DNA of 64,000 nucleotides. Origin: CAYWNK01 sp964459495 (GTDB taxonomy: Bacteria > Planctomycetota > UBA1135 > GCA-002686595). The notes below the pieces were generated by a model. The model saw nothing but the letters and a program-made list of their open reading frames with translations. It did not search any database and had not been told where the DNA came from. The stretch covers positions 1-64,000 of the forward strand of contig CAYWNK010000005.1 in the NCBI GenBank assembly GCA_964459495.1, read 5' to 3'. The position numbers were made by a program, and so were the translations under genes. This document shows positions 8,145 through 17,245 of the stretch, one piece after another; position 1 is the stretch's first letter, and every line of letters starts with the position of its first letter.

Positions 8145-10471
8145 GGCCCCACAAGGGATTTCATGGAAAGCGGGAAGCCCCCTATCACTTCGTCCCCGTT
8201 CAACCCGATGCCACCATCCACGCGGCTCCGACTTTTCACGACGGTCGCAATGATGGCGAAAGGAGGCACTCGGGAGAGCTGCGCATTCGGCTGCGGGCCT
8301 GCACGCCACTGCTGGTTGGGAACGAGCAAGTCCCCCTCAGCCGAAGCGGCTTGGCCGAGCGACTTGCACAGGAGTTCAAAGTCGATTCCTTCCATGCGAA
8401 CAAGACGATCTTGGAGCCCCTCGCGGTTCCGGGATCAAAGAAAGACCCCTGGAACACAGCCCCGGAACGCGTCCTGCTTGCCGGCAGTAGCTTGAAGGGC
8501 ATGCTGCGACAGTCGCTTCAATCCCTTCTCTCGGCGCCGATGGAGAGGGTTTGGGAGCGGACGTTTTCCTATCGGCCACTGTCTCAGCTAGCCACTGGTC
8601 AGAACCTCTCGAAGGTCTTCCTCGCGGGCCAAGTACTTTCCAGCAAGATCCCGGGCACGGTTCGGGTCCGCTTGGTGCCCACGACCCAGCTCACCTATTT
8701 GAAGGAAACGGAGCTCGGCACAGAACTCCTCCGACAACTCGACGCCCATGCGGTGTCCGGGCAACCACTCTCGGTGAGCCGACTCCCCATTCGCGCCCCC
8801 GAGGGGCTCCAGGAAAAAACCGTCCTCCGCTGCGGCCAGGGCATCGATGGGCAGGGAGTCCTGGGTCGCCCGACGCACACAGAGCTCAATGGTCCGGAAT
8901 CGGAACAACCCGCCCCTGGCATTCCCTTTGTTTTGATCGACCCGATGGTCTCCGAACAGGGCCAGGACATCATCACGATCACGTCGGACCTGGTCGAGCA
9001 ATACCTCGCCACCCTGGATCATCTGGCAGGAGTTCGCCACGGTCACCTGGCTGGACACCCCCGGGCCAAAGGTGCTGTTGATTCCGATGGAATGCCCGAC
9101 ACCGTTGAAACGGTCGACCGGCATGGGATTCGCCGCAATATCCTGAGCCAAAAGAACCCGATTCCACAGCCGGGTGAGGTTCTGTTTCTGGAATTCGAGC
9201 AGGTCGACCCGTCCGGTGGCCGTGGACGCCCCCAGCGGGGCAAGCTTCTGAGCTTTGGCAGGCACTTTCGATACCGCTGGAAGTACACCGACTCCACCAC
9301 CAAGAGTGCAGGCGAACTGCGCACCGTCCTCGCCCCCACGGCAACGGAACGCAAGCTCGAGGCCTCCGGCGCCCCCAAGGGCTTGAGTGGGGGTCGATTG
9401 ATGTTTGGCTATGTCGGACCCCAGACCTCGGAGCAGGACTCGGGAGCTCAGCCCTTCACCACCGGGATCGGGAAGGGAGACTTCGCTACCCTTGCCGGTC
9501 GGCTCTCGTTCAACTTCGCCAGTGAAGTCATCGGCAACAGGACTCCCGCCCAGCGCTTCCTTGCTATGGACCGAGGCGGATTCGTCCCCCTGCGTGTCCT
9601 AAGCAGCCCCCGGGCCTCTGCGATCGAGTTCTACCTCGACCAGGAAAGGGCCTCGCAGCGCACGGACGGAGGGTCTCTTCTCACCTATGGTGAGTACAAG
9701 GATGATCCAGCCCGCGCAGAGCTGCGCGGACGCAAGTTCTACCTCCACCAGCCGGATGCGGCGAACGACCCAAGCATCTACGAGTTTCACCCAAGTACGT
9801 CAGACGAGCACAAGCTGTTCCGTAGCGATCAGTGCTCAATGGCCCGTTTCGTTTCAGCCCCCGGCACAGAGTTTCTCTGCACCCTGCGTTTCCGCGACCT
9901 GCGCTCCTGGGAGCTGGGTGCTCTGCTATTCGTCCTGTTCCCCAACAAGGAGAGGATCAAGACTCTGGTCGGCCAACTGAAGCCTGCCTTCCAAGACATG
10001 GTCTCCAACTGGTCTGAGGCCTGGTACACACATGCCAACGGTCCTCTTTTTGCGCACAAGATCGGCCATGGGCGCCCCTTGGGGCTGGGCAGTATCCACT
10101 TGGATCTCGAGGAATGGCTCTCCCTCACTCGCTCCAAGGGTGGCTCTACCCAACTCGCCGAGTTCTCCGCAGAGCTTGTCGAAAGCGAATTTGTCCGCCA
10201 TCTCGAGGCCTTCGCCACGAAGCTGGGGGAATTGAGGGGAGAAAGCCAGCCGCTTTGGGCGAAGCAGGTGCTTCGCCCATGGCTTGAAGTGCACCGCTTC
10301 GCGGGGCGCACGCACTACCAATACCCGCAGCTGCCGAACAGCAGCCACGTCTACGAGTATCACACCCAACTGCGCAACGAGCACCTTCAGGGCCGCCGCT
10401 ACAAGAAGGGACACTCCGAGGCGCATCCGGAGAACGTCGGCCTGAAGAACATCGAGGACTACGGTCAATAG
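8141..10471 (+). CDS. Cas7-like RAMP with large insertion (TIGR03986 type)
   Basis: 776 residues. The N-terminus APYHFVPVQPD, then SGELRIRLRACTPLLVGNEQ and the loop LLAGSSLKGMLRQSLQSLL, are the marks of the TIGR03986 RAMP family. A second RAMP core part appears late (GKGDFATLAGRLSFNFA, then FAHKIGHGRPLGLGSI), so some 300 residues are inserted between the halves, as in the Cas7-insertion subunit of III-Dv. Role in family: backbone subunit of the crRNP that helps position or cut target RNA. The start at 8141 overlaps the csx19-position stop (ATGA). A 2-bp gap separates it from cas6. Confidence 0.75.
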   Translation: MRPHKGFHGKREAPYHFVPVQPDATIHAAPTFHDGRNDGERRHSGELRIRLRACTPLLVGNEQVPLSRSGLAERLAQEFKVDSFHANKTILEPLAVPGSKKDPWNTAPERVLLAGSSLKGMLRQSLQSLLSAPMERVWERTFSYRPLSQLATGQNLSKVFLAGQVLSSKIPGTVRVRLVPTTQLTYLKETELGTELLRQLDAHAVSGQPLSVSRLPIRAPEGLQEKTVLRCGQGIDGQGVLGRPTHTELNGPESEQPAPGIPFVLIDPMVSEQGQDIITITSDLVEQYLATLDHLAGVRHGHLAGHPRAKGAVDSDGMPDTVETVDRHGIRRNILSQKNPIPQPGEVLFLEFEQVDPSGGRGRPQRGKLLSFGRHFRYRWKYTDSTTKSAGELRTVLAPTATERKLEASGAPKGLSGGRLMFGYVGPQTSEQDSGAQPFTTGIGKGDFATLAGRLSFNFASEVIGNRTPAQRFLAMDRGGFVPLRVLSSPRASAIEFYLDQERASQRTDGGSLLTYGEYKDDPARAELRGRKFYLHQPDAANDPSIYEFHPSTSDEHKLFRSDQCSMARFVSAPGTEFLCTLRFRDLRSWELGALLFVLFPNKERIKTLVGQLKPAFQDMVSNWSEAWYTHANGPLFAHKIGHGRPLGLGSIHLDLEEWLSLTRSKGGSTQLAEFSAELVESEFVRHLEAFATKLGELRGESQPLWAKQVLRPWLEVHRFAGRTHYQYPQLPNSSHVYEYHTQLRNEHLQGRRYKKGHSEAHPENVGLKNIEDYGQ

Positions 10472-10473
10472 GC

Positions 10474-11400
10474 ATGCTCGGGGAAGAAGAAACCGCACTT
10501 CGGTCTTCACTACGGGTCGAGCGGCTGGAGCTCGATCTCGAGACCACCAGTCCCGGCCAACTCCTTCCCTGGATTGGCCCGGCCCTGCGCGGCAACGTGG
10601 GCGACCGACTGCGTGAGTCATGCCGCTGTGACGACGGCCGGCACCTCTCGAACTGCCCCTATGGCCTCCTCTATGACCCAAGCCCCGCCCCCGGTGTCCC
10701 GGCAGGAAAAGTGCGGCCTATCCGCCCCCTATCTCTGGCTCCCGCTTTTCCCCTCGGCTCGGCCCCCCTGCGCAAGGGCAGTCGAATTCGATTGGCCGTC
10801 ACCACCTTCGGGGCATCGTCCGAACGGGGTACGGAGATCGTGGCAGAGGCCCTCGACCAGGCCGGCCGAGTTCGGGGCCTGGGCCCAGACCAGGTCCAGT
10901 ACAAGGTCGACCCGAATTCCATACGCCTGCAGTCCTCCCTCCTGCAGGCGAGCGACCTCCCGGACCACCCTGATGAGATTTCCGGCGTAGTCCCGCGCTT
11001 GCGGATCCAGCTCCATGCACCACTCTTCTTGACAACCCGGTCGGACTCGGGTCGCCGGGTTCAGCAGACCGACCCGGCCCTTTCGGATCTACTTCGCGCA
11101 TCGCTGCGAGTCCTTGGTGCCGCCTTCCGAATGCACGCAGAGCCACTGCCCAGTGATTTCCACGCCCTACGCACCGCGGCCGACCCGGTTCACAGGATCC
11201 CATCCCAGTGGCAGCCCTTCGAACAAGCTCGATGGTCTAGCCGCACCCACCACCGACACCGCATGCGCGGCGTCCAAGGCTCCGCAGTATTCTCCAACGT
11301 GCCCTGGTCCCTGATCCCCTGGCTCACCTGGGGAGGACGCCTGCACGCCGGCACCCACCGTGTCGCAGGCGCCGGCGCCTGGACGGTTACTTTGGGGTAG
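10474..11400 (+). CDS. cas6: Cas6 crRNA-processing endoribonuclease
   Basis: 308 residues with the Cas6 RAMP pattern: LPWIGPALRGNVGDRL (about residues 30-46), the CPYGLLYDP segment after a cysteine-containing loop (CRCDDGRHLSNCPY), LRIQLHAPLFLTT in the second ferredoxin half, and the C-terminal G-rich loop GGRLHAGTHRVAGAGAW. In the family it cuts pre-crRNA in the repeat and leaves an 8-nt 5' tag, here predicted to be GTTGAAAC. I cannot assign the catalytic residue. It is the last gene of the effector operon; its 3' end overlaps the convergent CARF-HEPN gene by 14 bp. Confidence 0.8.
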   Translation: MLGEEETALRSSLRVERLELDLETTSPGQLLPWIGPALRGNVGDRLRESCRCDDGRHLSNCPYGLLYDPSPAPGVPAGKVRPIRPLSLAPAFPLGSAPLRKGSRIRLAVTTFGASSERGTEIVAEALDQAGRVRGLGPDQVQYKVDPNSIRLQSSLLQASDLPDHPDEISGVVPRLRIQLHAPLFLTTRSDSGRRVQQTDPALSDLLRASLRVLGAAFRMHAEPLPSDFHALRTAADPVHRIPSQWQPFEQARWSSRTHHRHRMRGVQGSAVFSNVPWSLIPWLTWGGRLHAGTHRVAGAGAWTVTLG

Positions 11401-13054
11401 GAAGGATCGGATGATCCTTCAGGCGTTGTGCCAGCCTGTCCACCAGGCCGTCGAGTCGGGCGCCTATCGAGCTCCCATTTAGACTCTCGAAGACGTCCTC
11501 GACCAATGCCTGCCCCACGATCGATGGGGCCCCCGACCAGAGCCCCCAGCTCGCCATCATGGCGCTTGCGCTCGCGATGAATTCTTCGCTCGGGATCGAA
11601 TGCGCAACGTCGTTGCGCAAGTCACGGACCCCTTTCCCTTGCAGTGCGACGGGTCGGTCTCTTGGCACGTCTGGGCTCTTGGAAATCTGTGTGGAGAGGG
11701 CTTGAAGCGACGGATCCTTCAAGGCGTGCTTGACCAATTTTCCGGCCTGGGCCGAGCCATCCCTGACTTCATAGACGTGGAGGCCATCATTCAATCCGAT
11801 GAACAGAAACGGCCTCGCTGTGTTGTCCTTGGGGAGTGGCTCTTTGGTTCCCCCCGGCACGATCACCAACTTTGGACTCATGGGCACTTCTGCACCAATG
11901 CGGCGTGGCTGATCGGCATTCCATACGAAACGGGATTCCAGGTGATCCCAAATCGCGCTTTCGAAGAAAGAGACGGTTAGGTGGATCGCGCGAGGGATGT
12001 CCTTCGCTCGGAGAGCCATCTCGAGCAAGAGACCTGCTCTCAGGCTCCGCTTCGGCTCTAAGAACTCTTCGATGTCGCAGGTCGTAGGCACAGGTTGCGA
12101 GGTTGCCCAGAGGTAGGCCCATTCGATGACCTCAACCCATCCTCGTTCGCCTTCTTGATCGGCAAGGTGTCGTACGGCTCCCCATGCACCGACGGGCTGT
12201 CCCTGTGAAAGCAGATGGATCGCTCGCCGTCTAGCCCTGTAGATCTCCTCGATACTCGCTCCCCCTTCCTTGCGAATCGCCCTTTCTTCCGTTGCTCCGA
12301 CTTCAGCCGCTTCCCGAGGACCCTTCTTGGGCGGATGATCCACCTGGGACCACTCCTCTTTGCTCTTGCAGTCCTTCCTCTTGGCAGGCTTGGGCTCCGG
12401 CACGACGAGTCGATGGACCTCACATTTCGCCGGAGCAAACAACAGGGTCAGCTCCTCCACGATGGGATCCAGTTGCTTGATCCCTGAAGAGGAGAGCAGC
12501 ACGACGCACTCAGGCTGAGCGGTGTCCATCGCGTGGCGAATGAACCCGGAGATCCTCTCCACCACGTCGCGCCGGACAATGACATCCCCCTGGCTTCGAG
12601 CCTCGACCCTGCCCTCCTCAAGGTAGATCCCCGGGTGGATCCGGCCTCCCCCAGCCCCTGCCCAGCTCGGAACCAGTTCTTCCAGTCGCCGCGTCAGCAG
12701 ATCCACTGCCCTCCGTGGATCGCCGTCATCCTGTCGTTTCGTCCCTAAGAGCAGGGCGTCGGTCACCTCCATCTGAGTTCCTTGCCCCTGGGGATGCCAT
12801 CCTTCCACATAGCGAAGAACGGCGTCCAGCCGTGGAGTGCATAGCTTGAAATCTCCTTTCGGAAGGTCGTCCACACCGATCGTCTTCCCCCTTCCTCGAA
12901 TGACCGCCTTGTCGGCAAATCCCCAGCGCTCGCGGCATGCGAGCAACATGTCGTGAACGATGCCGCAGCAAAATCGATCCAAACTGAGCCGTTCTGTTTC
13001 CGTCCAGAGCTGAACGTCTGAGATACCGGTTGTCACGATCAACAGTGTTTTCAT
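11387..13054 (-). CDS. CARF-HEPN messenger-activated RNase (Csm6/Csx1-like)
   Basis: 555 residues from the ATG at 13054. The N-terminus MKTLLIVTTGISDVQLW and the later CVVLLSSSGIKQLDPIVEELTLLF fit strands and ligand loop of a CARF domain, with an insertion between them. The C-terminal helical domain has RNDVAH at 480-485, the R-X4-H motif of HEPN RNases, in the context GKGVRDLRNDVAHSIPSEEF. In the family cyclic oligoadenylate made by Cas10 binds CARF and switches on unspecific RNA cleavage. Its start overlaps the stop of the CorA-like gene, so the two are co-translated. Confidence 0.8.
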   Translation of the reverse strand: MKTLLIVTTGISDVQLWTETERLSLDRFCCGIVHDMLLACRERWGFADKAVIRGRGKTIGVDDLPKGDFKLCTPRLDAVLRYVEGWHPQGQGTQMEVTDALLLGTKRQDDGDPRRAVDLLTRRLEELVPSWAGAGGGRIHPGIYLEEGRVEARSQGDVIVRRDVVERISGFIRHAMDTAQPECVVLLSSSGIKQLDPIVEELTLLFAPAKCEVHRLVVPEPKPAKRKDCKSKEEWSQVDHPPKKGPREAAEVGATEERAIRKEGGASIEEIYRARRRAIHLLSQGQPVGAWGAVRHLADQEGERGWVEVIEWAYLWATSQPVPTTCDIEEFLEPKRSLRAGLLLEMALRAKDIPRAIHLTVSFFESAIWDHLESRFVWNADQPRRIGAEVPMSPKLVIVPGGTKEPLPKDNTARPFLFIGLNDGLHVYEVRDGSAQAGKLVKHALKDPSLQALSTQISKSPDVPRDRPVALQGKGVRDLRNDVAHSIPSEEFIASASAMMASWGLWSGAPSIVGQALVEDVFESLNGSSIGARLDGLVDRLAQRLKDHPILPTPK

Positions 13055-14826
13055 TCCGATGCTCCGACCTTGGTGAATTCTCGAAACCGTATGGCAAGAA
13101 CCGCGATGAGCAGGAACGCTCCAGCGACCCCTCCAAGGACGATGATTCGAGGCCAAAGGCCGGACCCGACCCAATCTCCCAGTGCCGTCCCTTGAAACGC
13201 AGCCAGCAGTGAATCCAAGAATGCCACCGGGCCAAACAACACAGCCAAGATCGCCAGAGCCACCTGCATGGAACGGATGCGCCTCTCCGCTCGAACAGAG
13301 CGGTTGGTTTGTTCCTCCATAGCGAGTGCCAAGGACTGCTGCGCCGTTTCGGCTCTGGCCGTCTCTTCCTCCCTGAGCCGCTCCTCCAGGTAGCGGACGT
13401 CAGCCAACCCGCGGCTCAAGCCCTGGACCAACCCATCCATGTCGAAGACCTGACGGAGGGCGCCGTAGAACTCCTGGTACTCGGGAGCGCCCCCGCAATC
13501 GCTGCCCGTGACACTGAGCAGCTCGCCAACACAACGCTCCAGCACCTGCCTGTGGGTCTCCATGCACTGCTGGATGCGCCCCCCCAGGCCACCCTCCCGA
13601 GAGCGGAGGACGAGCCCGAATGCGGAGAGCTCTTGGTGTCGGGTCGCCAGGCTGTAGCGCTCCGCCAGAACCAGCATGTGCAGATAGGCGTAGACCTGTT
13701 GAAACCTGTGGGGCCGGTCCCGATCCTCAAAGGCCTCCGCCAAGCCGCCGGAGGGCCAGGTCAACTGGACCACCCCCATCCTGGAAATGCCCTGGAACAC
13801 ATGCGCCCGAGGGGTCAAGACTCGATCGCCTGGGACGGTCCCTGGGGCCAGGTATTCGGCGGAGAAAGCCCTGCGTAGCTGAAATCCTCGGAGGTCAAGG
13901 ATCTCCTGTGTTGGCTTGCCTTGCAGCTTGACGTGCACGTGCTGGCGGGTCCGTTCGGACGCGTCCACGCGCTGGATCCTGATCGGCTTCGCTCCATTCA
14001 GGACATCACGATGGACTGCGTCCCGATCGACAAGATCCAGCCCTTCCGAGCGCCCCTCCACGCTCGTCTCCCACTTGGTCAGCAGCAGCCAATTGGCCCA
14101 GGTGGCCAGGGAGGTCCACCCCTCAGGCTCTTCGGTGTGCTGATGACATCGGCCCACGGCCGGCGCCAGTGGGCCGAAGGACTCCCTGTAGGCCGCATGG
14201 GGCATTGAGGGCTTGTGCTCCCCCTCTTGCTTGCCACGGCGAGTTGGACCGAGGAGCTGGATGCCCTTGACTCGACCTCGGCGTCCCCCCTTCGACGTGG
14301 GCCTTCGCAGGTGACGGAACAAATTCACCCCCTCGACCAACCGGTCAAGAGGAGCCTCTCCATGTGCGGGTTGCCACCGAATCGAAAGCACTCCCGCATC
14401 CAGGGTCAGGAGTGCCAAGTGGATGTGGGTAACCTCGAACTCCACCTGCTCCAATGCCTCGCCCGCCGCTTCGACTCCGAATCGAATCCTCTGAAATTGC
14501 TCCTGTACGATGTCCTTGGGAACCTCCAACCAGGCTGGAGAAGTGCGCCAGTTCCGGCCACCAGCCCCTCCCCCCTGGGGGAGCGCCCCAGGGATCAAGG
14601 CCTGCTGAAGAGCCGGGAAGAATTCTAGGACCTCGTCCGGCAGCTTCTCTCGCTCCTTCCAGAGCAAGCTTCCCGGCTCGCCGGTGCGACGGCGGATCAA
14701 AGCCCTTCCCAGGAGACCCCGGAGATAGACTTCACGACCAGCTGGATCCACTTCTCCAGTGCGAAACGGGATCAAGACCTGGCTGGTCAAGGCACCGAGG
14801 GGTTCATCCTGCTGTTGTTCGTCCAT
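13051..14826 (-). CDS. CorA-like membrane protein associated with type III CRISPR
   Basis: 591 residues: about 500 cytoplasmic residues, a long charged helix (YLEERLREEETARAETAQQS onward) and two C-terminal membrane helices (SMQVALAILAVLFGPVAFL; then WPRIIVLGGVAGAFLLIAVL). That is the fold plan of CorA-family proteins, whose stalk helix leads into TM1. The GMN signature of Mg2+ CorA is not seen between the helices. CorA-like proteins are known type III effectors thought to act at the membrane after messenger binding. The gene lies between the RING-TM gene (8-bp gap) and the CARF-HEPN gene (4-bp overlap). The CorA assignment is from topology and context; a different stalked membrane protein is possible. 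Confidence 0.6.
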   Translation of the reverse strand: MDEQQQDEPLGALTSQVLIPFRTGEVDPAGREVYLRGLLGRALIRRRTGEPGSLLWKEREKLPDEVLEFFPALQQALIPGALPQGGGAGGRNWRTSPAWLEVPKDIVQEQFQRIRFGVEAAGEALEQVEFEVTHIHLALLTLDAGVLSIRWQPAHGEAPLDRLVEGVNLFRHLRRPTSKGGRRGRVKGIQLLGPTRRGKQEGEHKPSMPHAAYRESFGPLAPAVGRCHQHTEEPEGWTSLATWANWLLLTKWETSVEGRSEGLDLVDRDAVHRDVLNGAKPIRIQRVDASERTRQHVHVKLQGKPTQEILDLRGFQLRRAFSAEYLAPGTVPGDRVLTPRAHVFQGISRMGVVQLTWPSGGLAEAFEDRDRPHRFQQVYAYLHMLVLAERYSLATRHQELSAFGLVLRSREGGLGGRIQQCMETHRQVLERCVGELLSVTGSDCGGAPEYQEFYGALRQVFDMDGLVQGLSRGLADVRYLEERLREEETARAETAQQSLALAMEEQTNRSVRAERRIRSMQVALAILAVLFGPVAFLDSLLAAFQGTALGDWVGSGLWPRIIVLGGVAGAFLLIAVLAIRFREFTKVGASE

Positions 14827-14834
14827 AGGTCCGA

Positions 14835-15746
14835 TCAGATTCCGCCGGGCTGCAAACTGGGAACCGCATCCTGTCCTTCCGAGCGTGCCTGGACAAGGGC
14901 AGGCATTGCGCGCTGCATCCCCTGAAGCAGCCCGCGGTCCCGCCCGATTTCGGACCCCAGTGCCTTGTCCTCAAACGTGGCGAAGGCGGCCTCCCTGGCA
15001 ACCCGGGAGAACCCGGCGAATGCCCACAGGGAGGCGCTGTAGCTCTCTTTGGCTGCGTTCAGCTCAGCTCGAGACTCTTCGAGTGCATCGGAGATGGCCC
15101 GTAGGGTGTTCTCGATGCGGCCTCGCTGCAGCCGACTCAAGACTTGCGCCTGTCTCTGGTCCTCCCGGAGTCCCTCCAGACGCTGGAGCGCCCCTCGATA
15201 GCGGCGAGCACCGTCCAGCGCCAGCTCTAGATGGGTCAAGGCCAACCCGGGCTCCGCGCGCTCGCGCAGGCCTGCATGGTTGGACTCTCCAAGAGCTGAA
15301 TCCAAAGCCGGATCGGCCCGGGAAGAGCGGGCTGCTTCCCCTTTGGTTCCCACGATGGTCGCCGCCCTGGCCTCCGGCCGATTGCCGAGAAAGAACTGCG
15401 CCCCGCCGATTCCGAGCGACCCCAACAGCAGCACTCCCACCACGGAAGACCAGGACGTGCCCTCGGCAGCCTCCGTCCACATCTCTTCCACCAGTTCCTG
15501 CTCCATGGGGCCTTCCGGAGAAGCCACCCAAGTCCCCGCCGGACCGCACAGGGGGCAATGCGGCAGGAGGTCCAGATGCCCCCTATGGCACTTCGCTCCA
15601 CAGGAGGAACAACTCACCGACTCTTCAGCGTCCAGCCCCACTGCCCCCCAACACCAAAGGCACCGCAGGCTCGGCGGGTGGTTCCCGGCTCGCGAGGGGC
15701 TAGGCACGGGGCGGGATCGCCTGAAGGGCTTCACGAACTCCCGCAA
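14835..15746 (-). CDS. RING-like/zinc-ribbon membrane protein with coiled coil
   Basis: 303 residues. Residues 29-67 hold CLWC, then CSSCGAKCHRGH and CPLCG, a spacing like RING/treble-clef zinc fingers. A single membrane helix follows (SSVVGVLLLGSLGIGGAQFF, about 99-118), then a helical region rich in Arg, Glu and Ala. The zinc finger probably lies in the cytoplasm. It overlaps the HEPN gene 3' end by 47 bp and precedes the CorA-like gene by 8 bp, so it belongs to the accessory operon. Bacterial RING-like fingers occur in defence genes, but no function can be read here. The start may be later than 15746. Confidence 0.6.
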   Translation of the reverse strand: MREFVKPFRRSRPVPSPSRAGNHPPSLRCLWCWGAVGLDAEESVSCSSCGAKCHRGHLDLLPHCPLCGPAGTWVASPEGPMEQELVEEMWTEAAEGTSWSSVVGVLLLGSLGIGGAQFFLGNRPEARAATIVGTKGEAARSSRADPALDSALGESNHAGLRERAEPGLALTHLELALDGARRYRGALQRLEGLREDQRQAQVLSRLQRGRIENTLRAISDALEESRAELNAAKESYSASLWAFAGFSRVAREAAFATFEDKALGSEIGRDRGLLQGMQRAMPALVQARSEGQDAVPSLQPGGI

Positions 15747-16497
15747 TCAACTCGCGAACCTCACCAACGGTCGGCTCCGACTGATCCTCACCGGGAGCAT
15801 GAGCGCAATGATTGCGAAGAACGGCATAGGTCTCCAGGCGTGTCCGAGTGGCAGCGTCACACAGGCCGTTGGCCCACAGGACATTCGTCATGGGTCCCAA
15901 AGTCGGTTTCTTAGGGAGATCGCTTGCCGCGACGTGCAGGCTCAAGACCCTCGTCAGGTGTCGCTCGAGGGCGACACCCGCCAGCATGCCGGCGGCTCGG
16001 ACCTGCTTGGCCCGGCACAGGATCTCTGCCGCATCGAGTTCCGACATGGCCATCTCCATGTGCACGAGTTGTTCGAGCCTACGCAGCGCTCCATCAAAGT
16101 GCACCTCTAGGGCAGCCAGGATCGATCCCTGGTGCCGAATGGCATTCATGGCTTGAGTAGACGTCCGAAACAGAGGCTTGTCGTAGGGGCCTGGCGGTGC
16201 GGGGCGGCCGCGCAAGTAATCCGCCACGCCGTATTGGCTGAAGCCAGAGTCCCCTCCCCCGGCCCTGCCGAAATACAGCTCCTCGAATTCTCCCACCCGG
16301 TCGGGGGCCAGGACCCGCAGGTAGTGACGTCCGAGCTCGTACCAGACCTGATAGGCCTCGCGCAGCTCTTCGATGCCCCCAAGGCCCCCTCCCACCAAAC
16401 GCAGGAGACCCGCTCGGGCATCCAACAACTTCCGCAGTCCTGCGCGCGTGTGCAGGCCTGTGGCAGGGCGGGTCGCGATCTTCGAACTCGAGAGCAT
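15700..16497 (-). CDS. HEPN-domain protein
   Basis: 265 residues from the ATG at 16497; the frame is open further upstream, but that part is low-complexity and unlike a protein. The C-terminal region AAGMLAGVALERHLTRVL, LWANGLCDAATRTRLETYAV, then LRNHCAHAPGEDQS resembles HEPN domains of the DUF4145/abortive-infection kind, with R228-X4-H233 as candidate RNase residues. It is the first gene of the minus-strand accessory operon, followed by the RING-TM, CorA-like and CARF-HEPN genes. Two separate HEPN proteins in one operon may mean a toxin-like RNase or a regulator. Confidence 0.6.
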   Translation of the reverse strand: MLSSSKIATRPATGLHTRAGLRKLLDARAGLLRLVGGGLGGIEELREAYQVWYELGRHYLRVLAPDRVGEFEELYFGRAGGGDSGFSQYGVADYLRGRPAPPGPYDKPLFRTSTQAMNAIRHQGSILAALEVHFDGALRRLEQLVHMEMAMSELDAAEILCRAKQVRAAGMLAGVALERHLTRVLSLHVAASDLPKKPTLGPMTNVLWANGLCDAATRTRLETYAVLRNHCAHAPGEDQSEPTVGEVRELIAGVREALQAIPPRA

Positions 16498-16896
16498 GGG
16501 ACGCCGTTTCCAAACGCGTGCGAGCGAGGAAACCGGCGGCCTAAGGGAGAAAATCCCAGGACATCCGCCCGAACTTCGCTTGCCCCACGTTCCTGGTCTC
16601 CCCTGGAGCAGTCCAGGCAGCCCCCCCCACCTCTGACCCGAACCCATAGAAGATTCTCCTTCTCCCCTGCGCGGCAAGGAGCCCAACTCGTCCCTCCGCA
16701 TCCACGAGCAGCCTCAATCCGCTTCCCTCGCATTCCGCCGTCTCAGGAGCGGCAACGACCCCCCAGCGCTGTACCCGAGCATCCGAGATCTGCTGCCCAC
16801 CAAGCTGGCACGGACCTCGATCTTCGTCCGCTCAAGTCCCAACGAAGTCACCCGCGACACCATGACTCTCAGCTCCCCTGCGAAGGACCTTGCAAC
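16498..16896. other. divergent intergenic region
   Basis: About 400 bp between the start of the accessory operon on the minus strand and the leader of CRISPR array 1. It should hold the promoter of the HEPN operon. At 16870-16884 there is a 12-nt exact match (CAGCTCCCCTGC, then GAA after a one-base gap) to the 5' half of the array 1 repeat. No gene seen. Confidence 0.45.
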
Positions 16897-17057
16897 CCGA
16901 ACTGGGCACTCCCGTAAACCACAGCAAGGCAAGGCCTTAAACCCGATCAGGAGTCGACGCCTCCACCCCCCCACCGCTCGATCTCGCCATAATTCGGACG
17001 AAGTGGGCAAACACGGCCAACAACCTGTTCCCCCCCCAACAGGTTAGGATCGCGGCA
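16897..17057 (+). promoter_or_regulatory. CRISPR leader 1 with two-copy motif
   Basis: The leader holds CCGAACTGGGCA at 16897 and TCGGACGAAGTGGGCAAA at 16994; the GAA cores are 101 bp apart. The inner motif starts 64 bp before the first repeat. The same pair is found in leaders 2 and 3. The inverted repeat AACCTGTT / AACAGGTT (17022-17029, 17038-17045) sits just before the array in this leader only. Confidence 0.65.
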
Positions 17058-17245
17058 GTCGCAGCTCCCCTGCCGAACTAGAGGCAGTTGAAACAACTGG
17101 TTGTTGGCCGAGCCGCAAATCGCCTTCACACCGGTCGCAGCTCCCCTGCCGAACTAGAGGCAGTTGAAACAGAATCTGTCGATTGTGCGCTATTGATTCC
17201 TTGATCGAGTCGCAGCTCCCCTGCCGAACCAGAGGCAGTTGACCC
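17058..17245 (+). CRISPR. CRISPR array 1 (3 repeats, 2 spacers)
   Basis: 37-bp repeats at 17058, 17134 and 17209 starting GTCGCAGCTCCCC and ending GAGGCAGTTGAAAC; spacers of 39 and 38 bp. The third repeat is degenerate (AACC for AACT and a changed 3' end), which puts the leader on the left and transcription on the plus strand. CTGCC and GGCAG can form a 5-bp hairpin. The GTTGAAAC end is a typical type III 5' crRNA tag. Confidence 0.95.
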
